Below are positions 37,542 to 45,924 of a stretch of 64,000 nucleotides of DNA, piece after piece. This stretch comes from Nocardioides okcheonensis. Lineage in GTDB: Bacteria; Actinomycetota; Actinomycetes; Propionibacteriales; Nocardioidaceae. The notes under the pieces were generated by a model, which was not told where the DNA came from, searched no databases, and saw nothing but the letters and a program-made list of their open reading frames with translations. Made by a program: the position numbers and the translations under genes. The stretch is from the NCBI RefSeq assembly GCF_020991065.1, contig NZ_CP087710.1:3348001-3412000 (forward strand), in the 5' to 3' direction. Position 1 is the stretch's first letter. Every line of letters starts with the position of its first letter.

Positions 37542-39581
37542 ATGACCGCACAGCTCGACGCCGAGGCCGGCGCCCCTGCCGACACGCCCCCCGCAGCGCC
37601 CGGACCCTCGGTCCGCTGGCCGGTCTTCATCACCTCCTTCGCCGGGGTCTGCCTGGTCACGCTCTGGGCGGTCGTCGCACCCACCAACGCCGAGAAGGTC
37701 ATCGGCGAGCTGGTGTCGAGGGTCGGCACCGGCTTCGGCTGGTTCTACGTCGCGCTGGCGACCGTGGTCGTCGGCTTCGTGGTGTTCCTCGGCGCCTCGC
37801 GCTACGGCAACATCCGGCTCGGCCCGGACCACGCACGCCCGGAGTTCTCCACGTTCGCCTGGGCCAGCATGCTGTTCGCGGCCGGCATCGGCACCGACGT
37901 GATGTTCTACTCGGTGATCGAGCCGGTCTCGCACTACACCGCACCGCCGGTCGGTGAGCCCGGCACGGTCGACGCGGCCCGCGACGCGACCGTCTGGACC
38001 CTCTTCCACTACGGCGTGACCGGGTGGGCGATGTACGCCCTCATGGGCCTCGCGCTGGGCTACTTCTCCTACCGCAAGAACCTCCCGCTCGCCGTGCGGT
38101 CGGCCCTCCACCCGGTGTTCGGCAAGCGCATCGACGGCCCGCTCGGCCACGCCGTCGACACCGCCGCCGTCCTCGGCACGATCTTCGGCGTCGCGACCAG
38201 CCTGGGCATCGGCGTGGTGTTCCTCAACGTCGGCCTCAACGTGATCTTCGGGGTCCCGGTCGGCACCGGCGCGCAGGCGGCGCTGGCGATCCTCGCGGTC
38301 ACCGTCGCGGCGGTGTCGGCCACCACCGGCGTCGACAAGGGCATCCGGTTCCTGTCTCAGCTCAACGTGCTCCTCGCGCTGGCGCTGGCTGGCTGGGTGC
38401 TCGTCACGGGCAAGACCTCGTTCCTGCTCAACGCGGTCGTGATGAACGTCGGTGACTTCGTCCGCTCGTTCCCCGCCAAGACCCTCGAGACCTTCGCGTT
38501 CACGGACACCCAGGACTGGATGCAGCTGTGGACGCTCTTCTTCTGGGCCTGGTGGGTGGCGTGGGCGTCGTTCGTCGGCCAGTTCCTCGCCCGGATCTCG
38601 CGCGGGCGCACGATCCGGCAGTTCGTGCTCGGCACGATGGTGATCCCGTTCAGCTACATCGTCATGTGGATCTCCATCTTCGGCAACGCCGCGATCGACA
38701 AGGTGCGCAGCGGCGACGACGCGTTCGCCGAGTCCGCCGTCGACTTCACCGGCGTCGGGTTCTACGACCTGCTCCAGGACTACCCGCTGGCCAGCGCGGT
38801 CGTGTTCGTGGCGTTCCTCGTCGGCCTGCTCTTCTACATCACCTCGGCCGACTCCGCGGCCCTGGTGATGGGCAACCTGTGCTCGGAGCTCCACGACGTC
38901 CAGCAGGACTGCGCGGCGTGGCTGCGGATCAGCTGGGCCAGCGTGACCGGCCTGCTCACTGTGGCGATGCTGGCGGTCGGCGGGATCCTCGCGCTGCAGT
39001 ACGCGACGATCATCATGGGCCTGCCCTTCGCGTTCGTCCTGGTCCTCGTGATGTGGGGCCTGTTCCGCTCGCTGCGCGAGGAGGGGCGCAAGGTCGACGG
39101 CGTACGCGGCATGGCGCCCCTGCTGTCGGCGCGCACCGGCTCGGGCGCGGACAACCGCAAGGCGTGGAAGGCCCGGCTGGCGCGGACGATCAACTTCGTC
39201 GACGACCAGGCGGCGGCCGCCTACCTCGGCGCGACCGTGCGACCCGCGCTGACCGAGGTCGCCGAGGAGCTGACCTCGATGGGGGTTCCGGCCACCGTCA
39301 CCGCGGGAGGCGCGACCGGCTCCGACGAGCTGCCGTGGGTGGAGCTCGCCACCGAGGCGGCCGAGGAGGAGCACTTCGTCTACCGCGTCGTGGTGCGCCG
39401 CTCGCCGGTGCCGACCTACGGCGGCCGGATGATCGGCAACCGCGACCAGTACGCCCGCCTCGAGGTGCACCTCGTCGACGGCGGGCAGGACTACGACGTC
39501 ATGGGCTACACCGCGGAGCAGGTCATCCACGACTGCCTCGACCAGTACGAGCGCCACCTCGCGTACCTCCGGCCCGTCTGA
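37542..39581 (+). CDS. betT: BCCT family choline transporter (BetT type)
   Basis: A 679-residue transporter with 12 predicted membrane segments (about 30-530) and a long soluble C-terminal domain (about 535-679, starting RSLREEGRKVDG), like E. coli BetT. The coupling segment reads AAGIGTDVMFYSVIEP, the Asp-containing form I associate with proton-coupled choline carriers. The signature tryptophans FFWAWWVAWASFVGQFLARISRGRT are intact. ATG 37542 has GGAGG upstream. It is third in the betB-betA-betT unit, and imports choline for oxidation. Confidence 0.9.
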   Translation: MTAQLDAEAGAPADTPPAAPGPSVRWPVFITSFAGVCLVTLWAVVAPTNAEKVIGELVSRVGTGFGWFYVALATVVVGFVVFLGASRYGNIRLGPDHARPEFSTFAWASMLFAAGIGTDVMFYSVIEPVSHYTAPPVGEPGTVDAARDATVWTLFHYGVTGWAMYALMGLALGYFSYRKNLPLAVRSALHPVFGKRIDGPLGHAVDTAAVLGTIFGVATSLGIGVVFLNVGLNVIFGVPVGTGAQAALAILAVTVAAVSATTGVDKGIRFLSQLNVLLALALAGWVLVTGKTSFLLNAVVMNVGDFVRSFPAKTLETFAFTDTQDWMQLWTLFFWAWWVAWASFVGQFLARISRGRTIRQFVLGTMVIPFSYIVMWISIFGNAAIDKVRSGDDAFAESAVDFTGVGFYDLLQDYPLASAVVFVAFLVGLLFYITSADSAALVMGNLCSELHDVQQDCAAWLRISWASVTGLLTVAMLAVGGILALQYATIIMGLPFAFVLVLVMWGLFRSLREEGRKVDGVRGMAPLLSARTGSGADNRKAWKARLARTINFVDDQAAAAYLGATVRPALTEVAEELTSMGVPATVTAGGATGSDELPWVELATEAAEEEHFVYRVVVRRSPVPTYGGRMIGNRDQYARLEVHLVDGGQDYDVMGYTAEQVIHDCLDQYERHLAYLRPV

Positions 39582-39659
39582 GGGGCGACGCGGCCGGCTC
39601 ACCCCGCAGGGGGTGACGTCGAAGAAGGTCAAGGCTCGGCACCAATGAGACCGCGGCTC

Positions 39660-39739
39660 TTGACTAGCAGGTGACCTCGCAGCATTGTTCGCATGTCCGG
39701 CCAGTTGCGCTTGGGGCAACTGGTTGCGACAGGCGCAAC
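39660..39739 (+). promoter_or_regulatory. Promoter and operator pair B of the betaine ABC operon
   Basis: TTGACT (39660-39665) and CATTGT (39683-39688) are 17 bases apart. Downstream are GTTGCG-CTTGG-GGCAAC (39704-39720) and the perfect GTTGCG-ACAGG-CGCAAC (39723-39739), starting 19 bases apart. A bound repressor here would block elongation or promoter escape. Confidence 0.8.
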
Positions 39740-39787
39740 AGGCTGCCCCTCGTCGTGAGTGCGGCCGTGGACACGCGAGGAGCCCCG

Positions 39788-40813
39788 ATGACGGCAGCCC
39801 TGTCGGTCGACAGCCTCTGGAAGATCTTCGGTGCGCGCGCCGACAAGGTCCTCGGGACCCCGGACGCCGACCTGTCCCGCGCGGAGCTGAAGGCGAAGAC
39901 CGGCTGCGTGGTCGGCGTCAAGGACGTCTCCTTCGAGGTCGCCCCCGGTGAGGTGTTCGTCGTGATGGGCCTGTCCGGGTCGGGCAAGTCCACGCTGGTG
40001 CGCCTGCTCACCCGGCTGATCGAGCCCACCAGCGGGAGCGTCACGCTCGGCGGCGTCGACATCACGTCCGCGTCGCCCGCCCAGCTGCGCGACGTGCGGC
40101 GCACCCAGGTCTCGATGGTCTTCCAGCACTTCGGCCTGCTGCCGCACCGCCAGGTCATCGACAACGTCGCCTACGGCCTCGAGGTCCGCGGCGTGGCGAA
40201 GAAGGAGCGCCGCGAGAAGGCGTCCCAGGTCGTCGACCTCGTCGGCCTGACGGGCTACGAGAAGTCCTACCCAGACCAGCTCTCCGGCGGCATGCAGCAG
40301 CGCGTGGGCCTGGCCCGGGCGCTGGCCGGCGACCCCGAGATGCTGCTCTTCGACGAGCCGTTCTCCGCGCTCGACCCGCTGATCCGCCGCGACATGCAGA
40401 ACGAGGTCATCCGGCTGCACCGCGAGCTCGGCAAGACGATGGTCTTCATCACCCACGACCTCGCCGAGGCGCTCAAGCTGGGCGACCGGATCATGATCCT
40501 GCGCGACGGCGAGATCGTGCAGATCGGCACCCCCGACGAGGTCGTCGCCGCGCCCGCCGACGACTACGTGAAGGACTTCGTCTCCGAGGTGCCCAAGGCC
40601 CACGTGCTGACCCTGAAGTGGGTGATGCGCGAGCCGCGCCGGGGCGAGGCGATGGACGGCCCGGCGCTGCCGGTGTCGACCATCGTGCGCCACGCGGCGC
40701 GTGCGGCGATCGCCTCCGACGCACCGATCCGGGTCGTGGACGGCGACCGTCTCCTCGGCGTGGTCGACGAGGAGGACATCATGCGCGTGGTCGTGGCCGA
40801 GGAGGGGGCGTGA
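39788..40813 (+). CDS. Glycine betaine/proline ABC transporter ATP-binding protein (ProV/OpuAA-like)
   Basis: A 341-residue ATPase with Walker [10 protein letters not shown] (about 64-72), signature [15 protein letters not shown], Walker [14 protein letters not shown], and a C-terminal CBS-like region ([18 protein letters not shown]) typical of ProV/OpuAA, where it senses ionic strength. ATG 39788 follows GAGGAG; an earlier in-frame start would begin in the operator. It is coupled to the permease by a GTGA overlap. The operon imports glycine betaine or related compatible solutes. Confidence 0.95.
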   Translation: MTAALSVDSLWKIFGARADKVLGTPDADLSRAELKAKTGCVVGVKDVSFEVAPGEVFVVMGLSGSGKSTLVRLLTRLIEPTSGSVTLGGVDITSASPAQLRDVRRTQVSMVFQHFGLLPHRQVIDNVAYGLEVRGVAKKERREKASQVVDLVGLTGYEKSYPDQLSGGMQQRVGLARALAGDPEMLLFDEPFSALDPLIRRDMQNEVIRLHRELGKTMVFITHDLAEALKLGDRIMILRDGEIVQIGTPDEVVAAPADDYVKDFVSEVPKAHVLTLKWVMREPRRGEAMDGPALPVSTIVRHAARAAIASDAPIRVVDGDRLLGVVDEEDIMRVVVAEEGA

Positions 40814-42915
40814 GCGGCTCCGGCCCGGCCATCCGTGCCCGCGGCGTCGTCGAGAGCGCGAAGCTGACGGACCCGCCGGAGAAGCGGCCGGTCGAGCCGG
40901 GCGCGCCACCTCCCGTCGTCGAGGACTCCGGCATCAGCCGCTGGGTCCCGGCCCTCGGTGTCGTGGTGCTGTGGGTGCTGGTCTGGGCGTTCACCAGGGG
41001 CACCGACACCCTCGACCTCCCCAACCTCTCGCGCACGGCGCTCCACGACCGCCTCACCGAGGTCCAGAACTCCCTGCTCGAGGGGCGTTCGACCAACCCG
41101 TTCATGCAGTTCACCAACGCGATCGCCGACATCTTCCGCGGCACCGTCGACTGGCTGCAGAGGCTCATCTCCAAGCCGGCGTTCCCGCGCCCGGTGCCGC
41201 AGGTCGGCTGGCTGGGCGTCACCGCGGTCGCCACCTACGTCGGGCTCGTGGTCGCCGGCTGGCGGATCGCCCTGCTCGTGGTGGCGTCGTTCCTCTCCTT
41301 CGGCGTCCTCGGCTTCTGGGACGAGTCGATGGACACCCTCATCGTGGTGCTGATCTCGGTGGTGCTGGCGGTCGTGATCGGCATGCCGCTGGCGGTCTGG
41401 ATCGGCACCAACGCCCGCGCCAACGCGGTCGTGACGGTCTTCCTCGACCTCATGCAGACCATGCCGACCTTCGTCTACCTGCTCCCGATCGTGCTCTTCT
41501 TCGGCATCGGCACCAGCGCCGCCGTCGTCTCCACCCTGATCTACGCGCTGCCCCCGCTCATCCGGATCGCCGGCTTCGGGATCCGCGAGGTGCCGACCAC
41601 CACCATCGAGGCCACCGACTCGGCCGGCCAGACCTCCTGGCAGCGGCTGACCAAGGTGCAGGTCCCGATGGCCCGCAAGACGATCATCGTCGGCCTCAAC
41701 CAGACCACCCTGGCCGCGCTGTCGATGGCGACGCTGGCCTCCTTCGTCGACGGGCCCGGCCTCGGCAAGCCGGTGCTGCAGGGACTGCGCGTCAACGACG
41801 TCGGCACCGCGTTCGTGCCGGGCGTCCTGATCGTCGTGATGGCCGTGATGCTCGACCGCACCACGACCGCGGCCAGCGAGCGCTCCGAGCGGGTCGCCCG
41901 CGGCGGCGGCGACCCCAACCGGCTGCGGCGTCGGATCGTGGTCGGCGGGGGAGCGGTGGTCGCGCTGGTCGCGGTCTACCTGTCGCGCACCTACGTCAGC
42001 CTCGCGGAGTTCCCGACCTACGCCATCGGCGGCCGGATCAGCAGCGCGGTGAGCGACGCCGTCGAGTGGATCAAGGACACCTTCGGCGGCGTCACCGGCG
42101 GCCTCAAGGACGCCGTGACCGAGTACCTCCTCAACCCCGTCCAGTCGCTGCTGGCCGAGTCGCCCTGGTACGTCTCGTTCGTGGCGATCGCCGCCCTGGC
42201 CCTCGTCTTCGGCGGCGTCCGCGCCCTCGTGATCAGCGTCGCCTGCCTGGCCGGCATCTGGTACCTCGACCTGTGGCACGACGCGATGATCACCCTCAAC
42301 ATGACCCTGGTCGCCACGGTGCTGGTGATGGCGCTCGCGCTGGTCTTCGGCGTCTGGATGGCCCGCGACAGGCGCGTCGACCTCGGCATCCGGCCGCTGC
42401 TCGACGCCGGCCAGACCATCCCGCCCTTCGTCTACCTGATCCCGGTCCTCGCGCTCTTCGGGCCCTCGCGCTTCACCGCGATCGTCGCCGGCATCGTCTA
42501 CGCGGCGCCGGCCGCCATCAAGCTCGTCGCCGACGGGGTCAAGGGCGTCTCGCCCACCACGATCGAGGCAGGTCGCTCGACCGGTCAGACCACGTGGCAG
42601 GAGATCACCAAGGTCCAGCTGCCGATGGCCAAGGGGTCGATCGTGCTGGCCACCAACCAGGGCCTGCTCTACGTCCTGTCGATGACCGTCATCGGCGGCC
42701 TGGTCGGCGCCGGCGCCCTCGGCTTCGACGTCGTCTACGGCTTCTCCCGCAGCGAGGCCTGGGGCAAGGGCGCGGCCGCCGGCCTGACCATCGTGCTGCT
42801 CGGCGTGATGCTCGACCGGATCACCCGCGCCGCCGCCGACGTACGCCGCGACGACCGCCCCGGCACGCGCCGTGCCTTCCACCTCCGGCTGCCGATCGGC
42901 CCGCCGGGCAACTAG
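40810..42915 (+). CDS. Betaine/proline ABC transporter permease, tandem fusion of two ProW-like domains
   Basis: A 701-residue protein holding two permease domains. The first (about residues 130-350) has [20 protein letters not shown] and the EAA loop [20 protein letters not shown]. The second (about 460-690) repeats these as [20 protein letters not shown] and [20 protein letters not shown]. Usual ProW/OpuAB proteins carry one such domain and dimerise, so this fusion would give both halves in one chain. GTG 40810 overlaps the ATPase stop codon. The upstream 120 residues include two extra hydrophobic segments. Confidence 0.93.
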   Translation: MSGSGPAIRARGVVESAKLTDPPEKRPVEPGAPPPVVEDSGISRWVPALGVVVLWVLVWAFTRGTDTLDLPNLSRTALHDRLTEVQNSLLEGRSTNPFMQFTNAIADIFRGTVDWLQRLISKPAFPRPVPQVGWLGVTAVATYVGLVVAGWRIALLVVASFLSFGVLGFWDESMDTLIVVLISVVLAVVIGMPLAVWIGTNARANAVVTVFLDLMQTMPTFVYLLPIVLFFGIGTSAAVVSTLIYALPPLIRIAGFGIREVPTTTIEATDSAGQTSWQRLTKVQVPMARKTIIVGLNQTTLAALSMATLASFVDGPGLGKPVLQGLRVNDVGTAFVPGVLIVVMAVMLDRTTTAASERSERVARGGGDPNRLRRRIVVGGGAVVALVAVYLSRTYVSLAEFPTYAIGGRISSAVSDAVEWIKDTFGGVTGGLKDAVTEYLLNPVQSLLAESPWYVSFVAIAALALVFGGVRALVISVACLAGIWYLDLWHDAMITLNMTLVATVLVMALALVFGVWMARDRRVDLGIRPLLDAGQTIPPFVYLIPVLALFGPSRFTAIVAGIVYAAPAAIKLVADGVKGVSPTTIEAGRSTGQTTWQEITKVQLPMAKGSIVLATNQGLLYVLSMTVIGGLVGAGALGFDVVYGFSRSEAWGKGAAAGLTIVLLGVMLDRITRAAADVRRDDRPGTRRAFHLRLPIGPPGN

Positions 42916-42948
42916 CACCACCCACCCGCACCGAGAAGGAGCAGCACC

Positions 42949-43938
42949 ATGCGCCACACCCGAAGTCGAGCCGCCCGCCTGGGTGCGCTCGCCACCGTCG
43001 CCGTCGTGGCGCTGTCCGCCTGCGGCGGGGGATCCATCGACGAGCAGACGCAAGCCAACGAGGAGCAGGCGGCCGCCAGCGGCGGCGAGTGCGGCGACCT
43101 CAACATGGCCGTCAACCCGTGGGTGGGCTACGAGGCCAGCGCCTACGTCGTCGGCACCGTCGCCCAGGAACAGCTCGGCTGCACGGTCAACTACAAGGAG
43201 CTCAAGGAGGACGTCTCCTGGCAGGGCTTCGGCACCGGCGAGGTCGACGTGGTCATCGAGGACTGGGGCCACCCCGACCTCGAGAAGAAGTTCTTCGCCG
43301 AGGAGGGCGACGGCAGCGCCGAGGACTTCGGGCCCCAGGGCAACGTCGGCATCATCGGCTGGTTCGTCCCGCCGTGGCTCGCCGAGGAGCACCCGGACAT
43401 CCTCGACTACAAGAACCTCGACAAGTACGCCTCGGAGTTCGCGACCTCGGAGTCCGGCGGCAAGGGCCAGTTCCTCGGCGCCGACCCGTCCTACGTGCAG
43501 TTCGACGAGGCGATCGTGTCGAACCTCGGGCTCGACTTCCAGGTCGTCTACTCCGGCTCGGAGGCCGCCAGCATCGAGGCCTTCCGCAAGGCGGAGGAGA
43601 ACAAGGAGTGGGTCATCGGCTACTGGTACGAGCCGCAGTACTTCAACGCCGAGGTGGCGATGCAGCGGGTGGCGCTCCCGCCCTACACCGACGGCTGCCA
43701 GGACGACCCGCAGAAGGTCGCCTGCGACTACCCGGAGACCGAGCTGAAGAAGATCGTCGGCTCGGAGTGGGCGGCCTCCGACTCCACCGCGGTCGACCTG
43801 GTGCGGAACTTCACCTGGACCAACGAGGACCAGAACGTCGTCGCCGGCTACATCGCGGCGGACGGGATGACGCCGGAGGACGCGGCCGCGAAGTGGATCG
43901 AGGAGAACCAGGACAAGGTCGACGCCTGGCTCGGCTGA
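42949..43938 (+). CDS. Glycine betaine-binding lipoprotein of ABC transporter (OpuAC/ProX-like)
   Basis: A 329-residue solute-binding protein with a lipoprotein signal (LGALATVAVVALSAC, lipidated C25) and the OpuAC fold: NMAVNPWVGYEASAYVV, VDVVIEDWGHPDLE, FVPPWLAEEHPDI, IGYWYEPQYF. Tryptophan/tyrosine-rich segments fit a cage for the quaternary ammonium group. AAGGAG precedes ATG 42949. It ends the ABC operon, followed by a long terminator hairpin. Confidence 0.94.
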   Translation: MRHTRSRAARLGALATVAVVALSACGGGSIDEQTQANEEQAAASGGECGDLNMAVNPWVGYEASAYVVGTVAQEQLGCTVNYKELKEDVSWQGFGTGEVDVVIEDWGHPDLEKKFFAEEGDGSAEDFGPQGNVGIIGWFVPPWLAEEHPDILDYKNLDKYASEFATSESGGKGQFLGADPSYVQFDEAIVSNLGLDFQVVYSGSEAASIEAFRKAEENKEWVIGYWYEPQYFNAEVAMQRVALPPYTDGCQDDPQKVACDYPETELKKIVGSEWAASDSTAVDLVRNFTWTNEDQNVVAGYIAADGMTPEDAAAKWIEENQDKVDAWLG

Positions 43939-43943
43939 GCGAG

Positions 43944-43992
43944 GGTCCTCCCGCCCGGACGGACCTTGACACCCGTCCGGGCCGGGAGGACC
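43944..43992 (+). terminator. Terminator of the betaine ABC operon
   Basis: Arms of 19 and 20 bases (GGTCCTCCCGCCCGGACGG and its complement with one bulged base) enclose a 10-base loop, beginning five bases after the stop codon. Confidence 0.85.
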
Positions 43993-44009
43993 GTACCCGC
44001 AACACCTGT

Positions 44010-44046
44010 GGTGCAGATCACGCAACGACGTTGCGCTGGACGCAAC
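44010..44046 (+). promoter_or_regulatory. Operator pair C upstream of the BetP-type transporter
   Basis: The perfect GTTGCG-CTGGA-CGCAAC lies at 44030-44046. A weaker copy, GGTGCA-GATCA-CGCAAC, lies at 44010-44026, with a 20-base period. I see no clear -10/-35 pair. Confidence 0.7.
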
Positions 44047-44062
44047 GGGAACGGTGGCTGTC

Positions 44063-45802
44063 ATGGCGATCAAGGACTCCCCCGGAGCGCAGCGCGAGAG
44101 CGCCCAGCCGCCGCCCGAGCGCGCTGACGGCCACCTCCCGCTCGACAAGGTGACCTTCGGGGTCGCCGCGGGCATCGCGGTCGCGTTCCTGCTGTGGGGG
44201 ACGCTCGACTCGACCGGGATGGGTGAGACCACCTCCACGGTGCTCGGTGAGCTGACGTCCCTGTTCGGCTGGCTGTTCATCCTCGTCAGCGCGTCGTTCC
44301 TGCTGTTCTCCGCCTACCTCGCGGTGAGCCGCTACGGCAACATCAGGCTCGGCCCGGACGACTCGGAGCCCGAGTTCTCCACGTTCTCCTGGGTCTCGAT
44401 GATGTTCGCGACCGGCATGGGCATCGGCCTGATGTTCTGGGGCGTCGCGGAGCCGCTGACCTACCTCACCGCCACCACCGCCGACAGCATCCCTCCGGGT
44501 CGCGGCGACCCGTCGACGCCCGACAGCGCGCGGGTCGCGATGGAGTACGCCTTCTTCCACTGGGGCTTCCACCCCTGGTCGATGTACGCCGTGATCGGCC
44601 TCGCGATCGGCTACTTCGCCTACCGCAAGGGCGCCGGCAACCTGGTGTCCGGCGCGTTCGGCCCGCTGCTGAAGGGGCGCGAGAAGGGTGGTGCGGGCAA
44701 GGCCATCGACGTGATCGCCATCTTCGCCACCCTCTTCGGCTCGGCGACCTCGCTCGGCCTCGGCGCGCTCCAGATCACCGGCGGCCTCGACGACGTCTTC
44801 GGCAGCGGGGACTCCAAGTGGCTGACGGTCGCCGTCATCGCCGTGCTGACGCTGTGCTTCGTGCTCTCGGCGGTGACCGGCATCGAGAAGGGCGTCCAGC
44901 TGCTCTCCAACGCCAACGCGATCGCGGCGGTGCTGCTGGTGTTCTTCCTCTTCGTCGTTGGCCCGACGGTCTTCATCCTCAGCACCTTCACCGAGTCGCT
45001 CGGCGGCTACCTCACCCACCTGCCGACGATGGCCTTCCGCACCGGCGCCTTCGGCGGCACCGAGTTCCTCAGCACCTGGACGATCTTCTACTGGGCGTGG
45101 TGGATCTCCTGGACGCCGTTCGTCGGCATGTTCATCGCCCGCATCTCCAAGGGCCGCACGATCCGGCAGTTCGTGGTCTACGTGATCCTGGTGCCGAGCG
45201 TGGTGTCGTTCGTGTGGTTCTCGATCCTGGCCGGCTCGGCCTTCGACCTCCAGCTCTCCGGCGCCAAGGACCTCGGCGCGGTGCTCGCGGACGAGGGCAC
45301 CGAGAGCGCGCTCTTCACGACGCTGCGCGAGTACCCCCTCGCGAGCATCACCGTCGTGCTGGCCGTCTTCCTGGTGGCGATCTTCTTCATCACCGGTGCC
45401 GACTCCGCCTCGATCGTGATGGGCATGCTCAGCCAGCACGGCAAGGAGGAGCCGATGCGCTGGCTCATCATCTTCTGGGGGGTCGCCCAGGGCGCCGTGG
45501 CTGCGGTGCTGCTGTTCTCCGGCGGGCTCGGTGCGCTGCAGACGCTGGTGATCATCGTGGCCGGGCCGTTCATGCTGGTGATCTGCGCGATGTGCGTCTC
45601 GCTGATGAAGTCGCTGCGCGCCGAGCCCTACGAGTCGACACTGCCCTCGCGGGTCCGCAAGGCGGTGCTGCACGCCCAGAGGTACGACCAGATCGAGCAC
45701 CACACCGTCGCGCTCGCGGCGCTCGGGGCCGACCCCGAGGAGGTCACCGGCGACCCGATGCCCGACGTGGACGCGGACGGTCGCCCAGCCCGCCGCGACT
45801 GA
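44063..45802 (+). CDS. BCCT family glycine betaine transporter (BetP/OpuD type)
   Basis: A 579-residue, 12-helix carrier. The coupling segment ATGMGIGLMFWGVAEP is the glycine-rich form I associate with sodium-coupled betaine carriers (BetP, OpuD), unlike the Asp form in the BetT at 37542. FYWAWWISWTPFVGMFIARISKGRT carries the conserved tryptophans. The C-terminal extension is short (about 50 residues). ATG 44063 is preferred; GTG 44054 is an alternative nine bases earlier. It has its own operator pair C and is followed by the dehydrogenase operon. Confidence 0.9.
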   Translation: MAIKDSPGAQRESAQPPPERADGHLPLDKVTFGVAAGIAVAFLLWGTLDSTGMGETTSTVLGELTSLFGWLFILVSASFLLFSAYLAVSRYGNIRLGPDDSEPEFSTFSWVSMMFATGMGIGLMFWGVAEPLTYLTATTADSIPPGRGDPSTPDSARVAMEYAFFHWGFHPWSMYAVIGLAIGYFAYRKGAGNLVSGAFGPLLKGREKGGAGKAIDVIAIFATLFGSATSLGLGALQITGGLDDVFGSGDSKWLTVAVIAVLTLCFVLSAVTGIEKGVQLLSNANAIAAVLLVFFLFVVGPTVFILSTFTESLGGYLTHLPTMAFRTGAFGGTEFLSTWTIFYWAWWISWTPFVGMFIARISKGRTIRQFVVYVILVPSVVSFVWFSILAGSAFDLQLSGAKDLGAVLADEGTESALFTTLREYPLASITVVLAVFLVAIFFITGADSASIVMGMLSQHGKEEPMRWLIIFWGVAQGAVAAVLLFSGGLGALQTLVIIVAGPFMLVICAMCVSLMKSLRAEPYESTLPSRVRKAVLHAQRYDQIEHHTVALAALGADPEEVTGDPMPDVDADGRPARRD

Positions 45803-45827
45803 CCCGTCCGCCGCTGCCCCCGGTTGC

Positions 45828-45900
45828 TTGACAGCCACCGGGGGACCGGCCGTACATTTCTTGCGTCGCACATGACGCAACACGTTGCGTGATACGCAAC
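45828..45900 (+). promoter_or_regulatory. Promoter and operator pair D of the dehydrogenase-ETF operon
   Basis: TTGACA (45828-45833) and TACATT (45853-45858) are 19 bases apart. Immediately downstream are GTCGCA-CATGA-CGCAAC (45865-45881) and the perfect GTTGCG-TGATA-CGCAAC (45884-45900), with a 19-base period. Confidence 0.8.
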
Positions 45901-45924
45901 GCCGTTCCCACGCAGGAGGCACCC

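Noticed and set aside
40564..44280. A 1238-residue minus-strand open frame
   Set aside because: Antisense to the betaine ABC operon; no domain seen.
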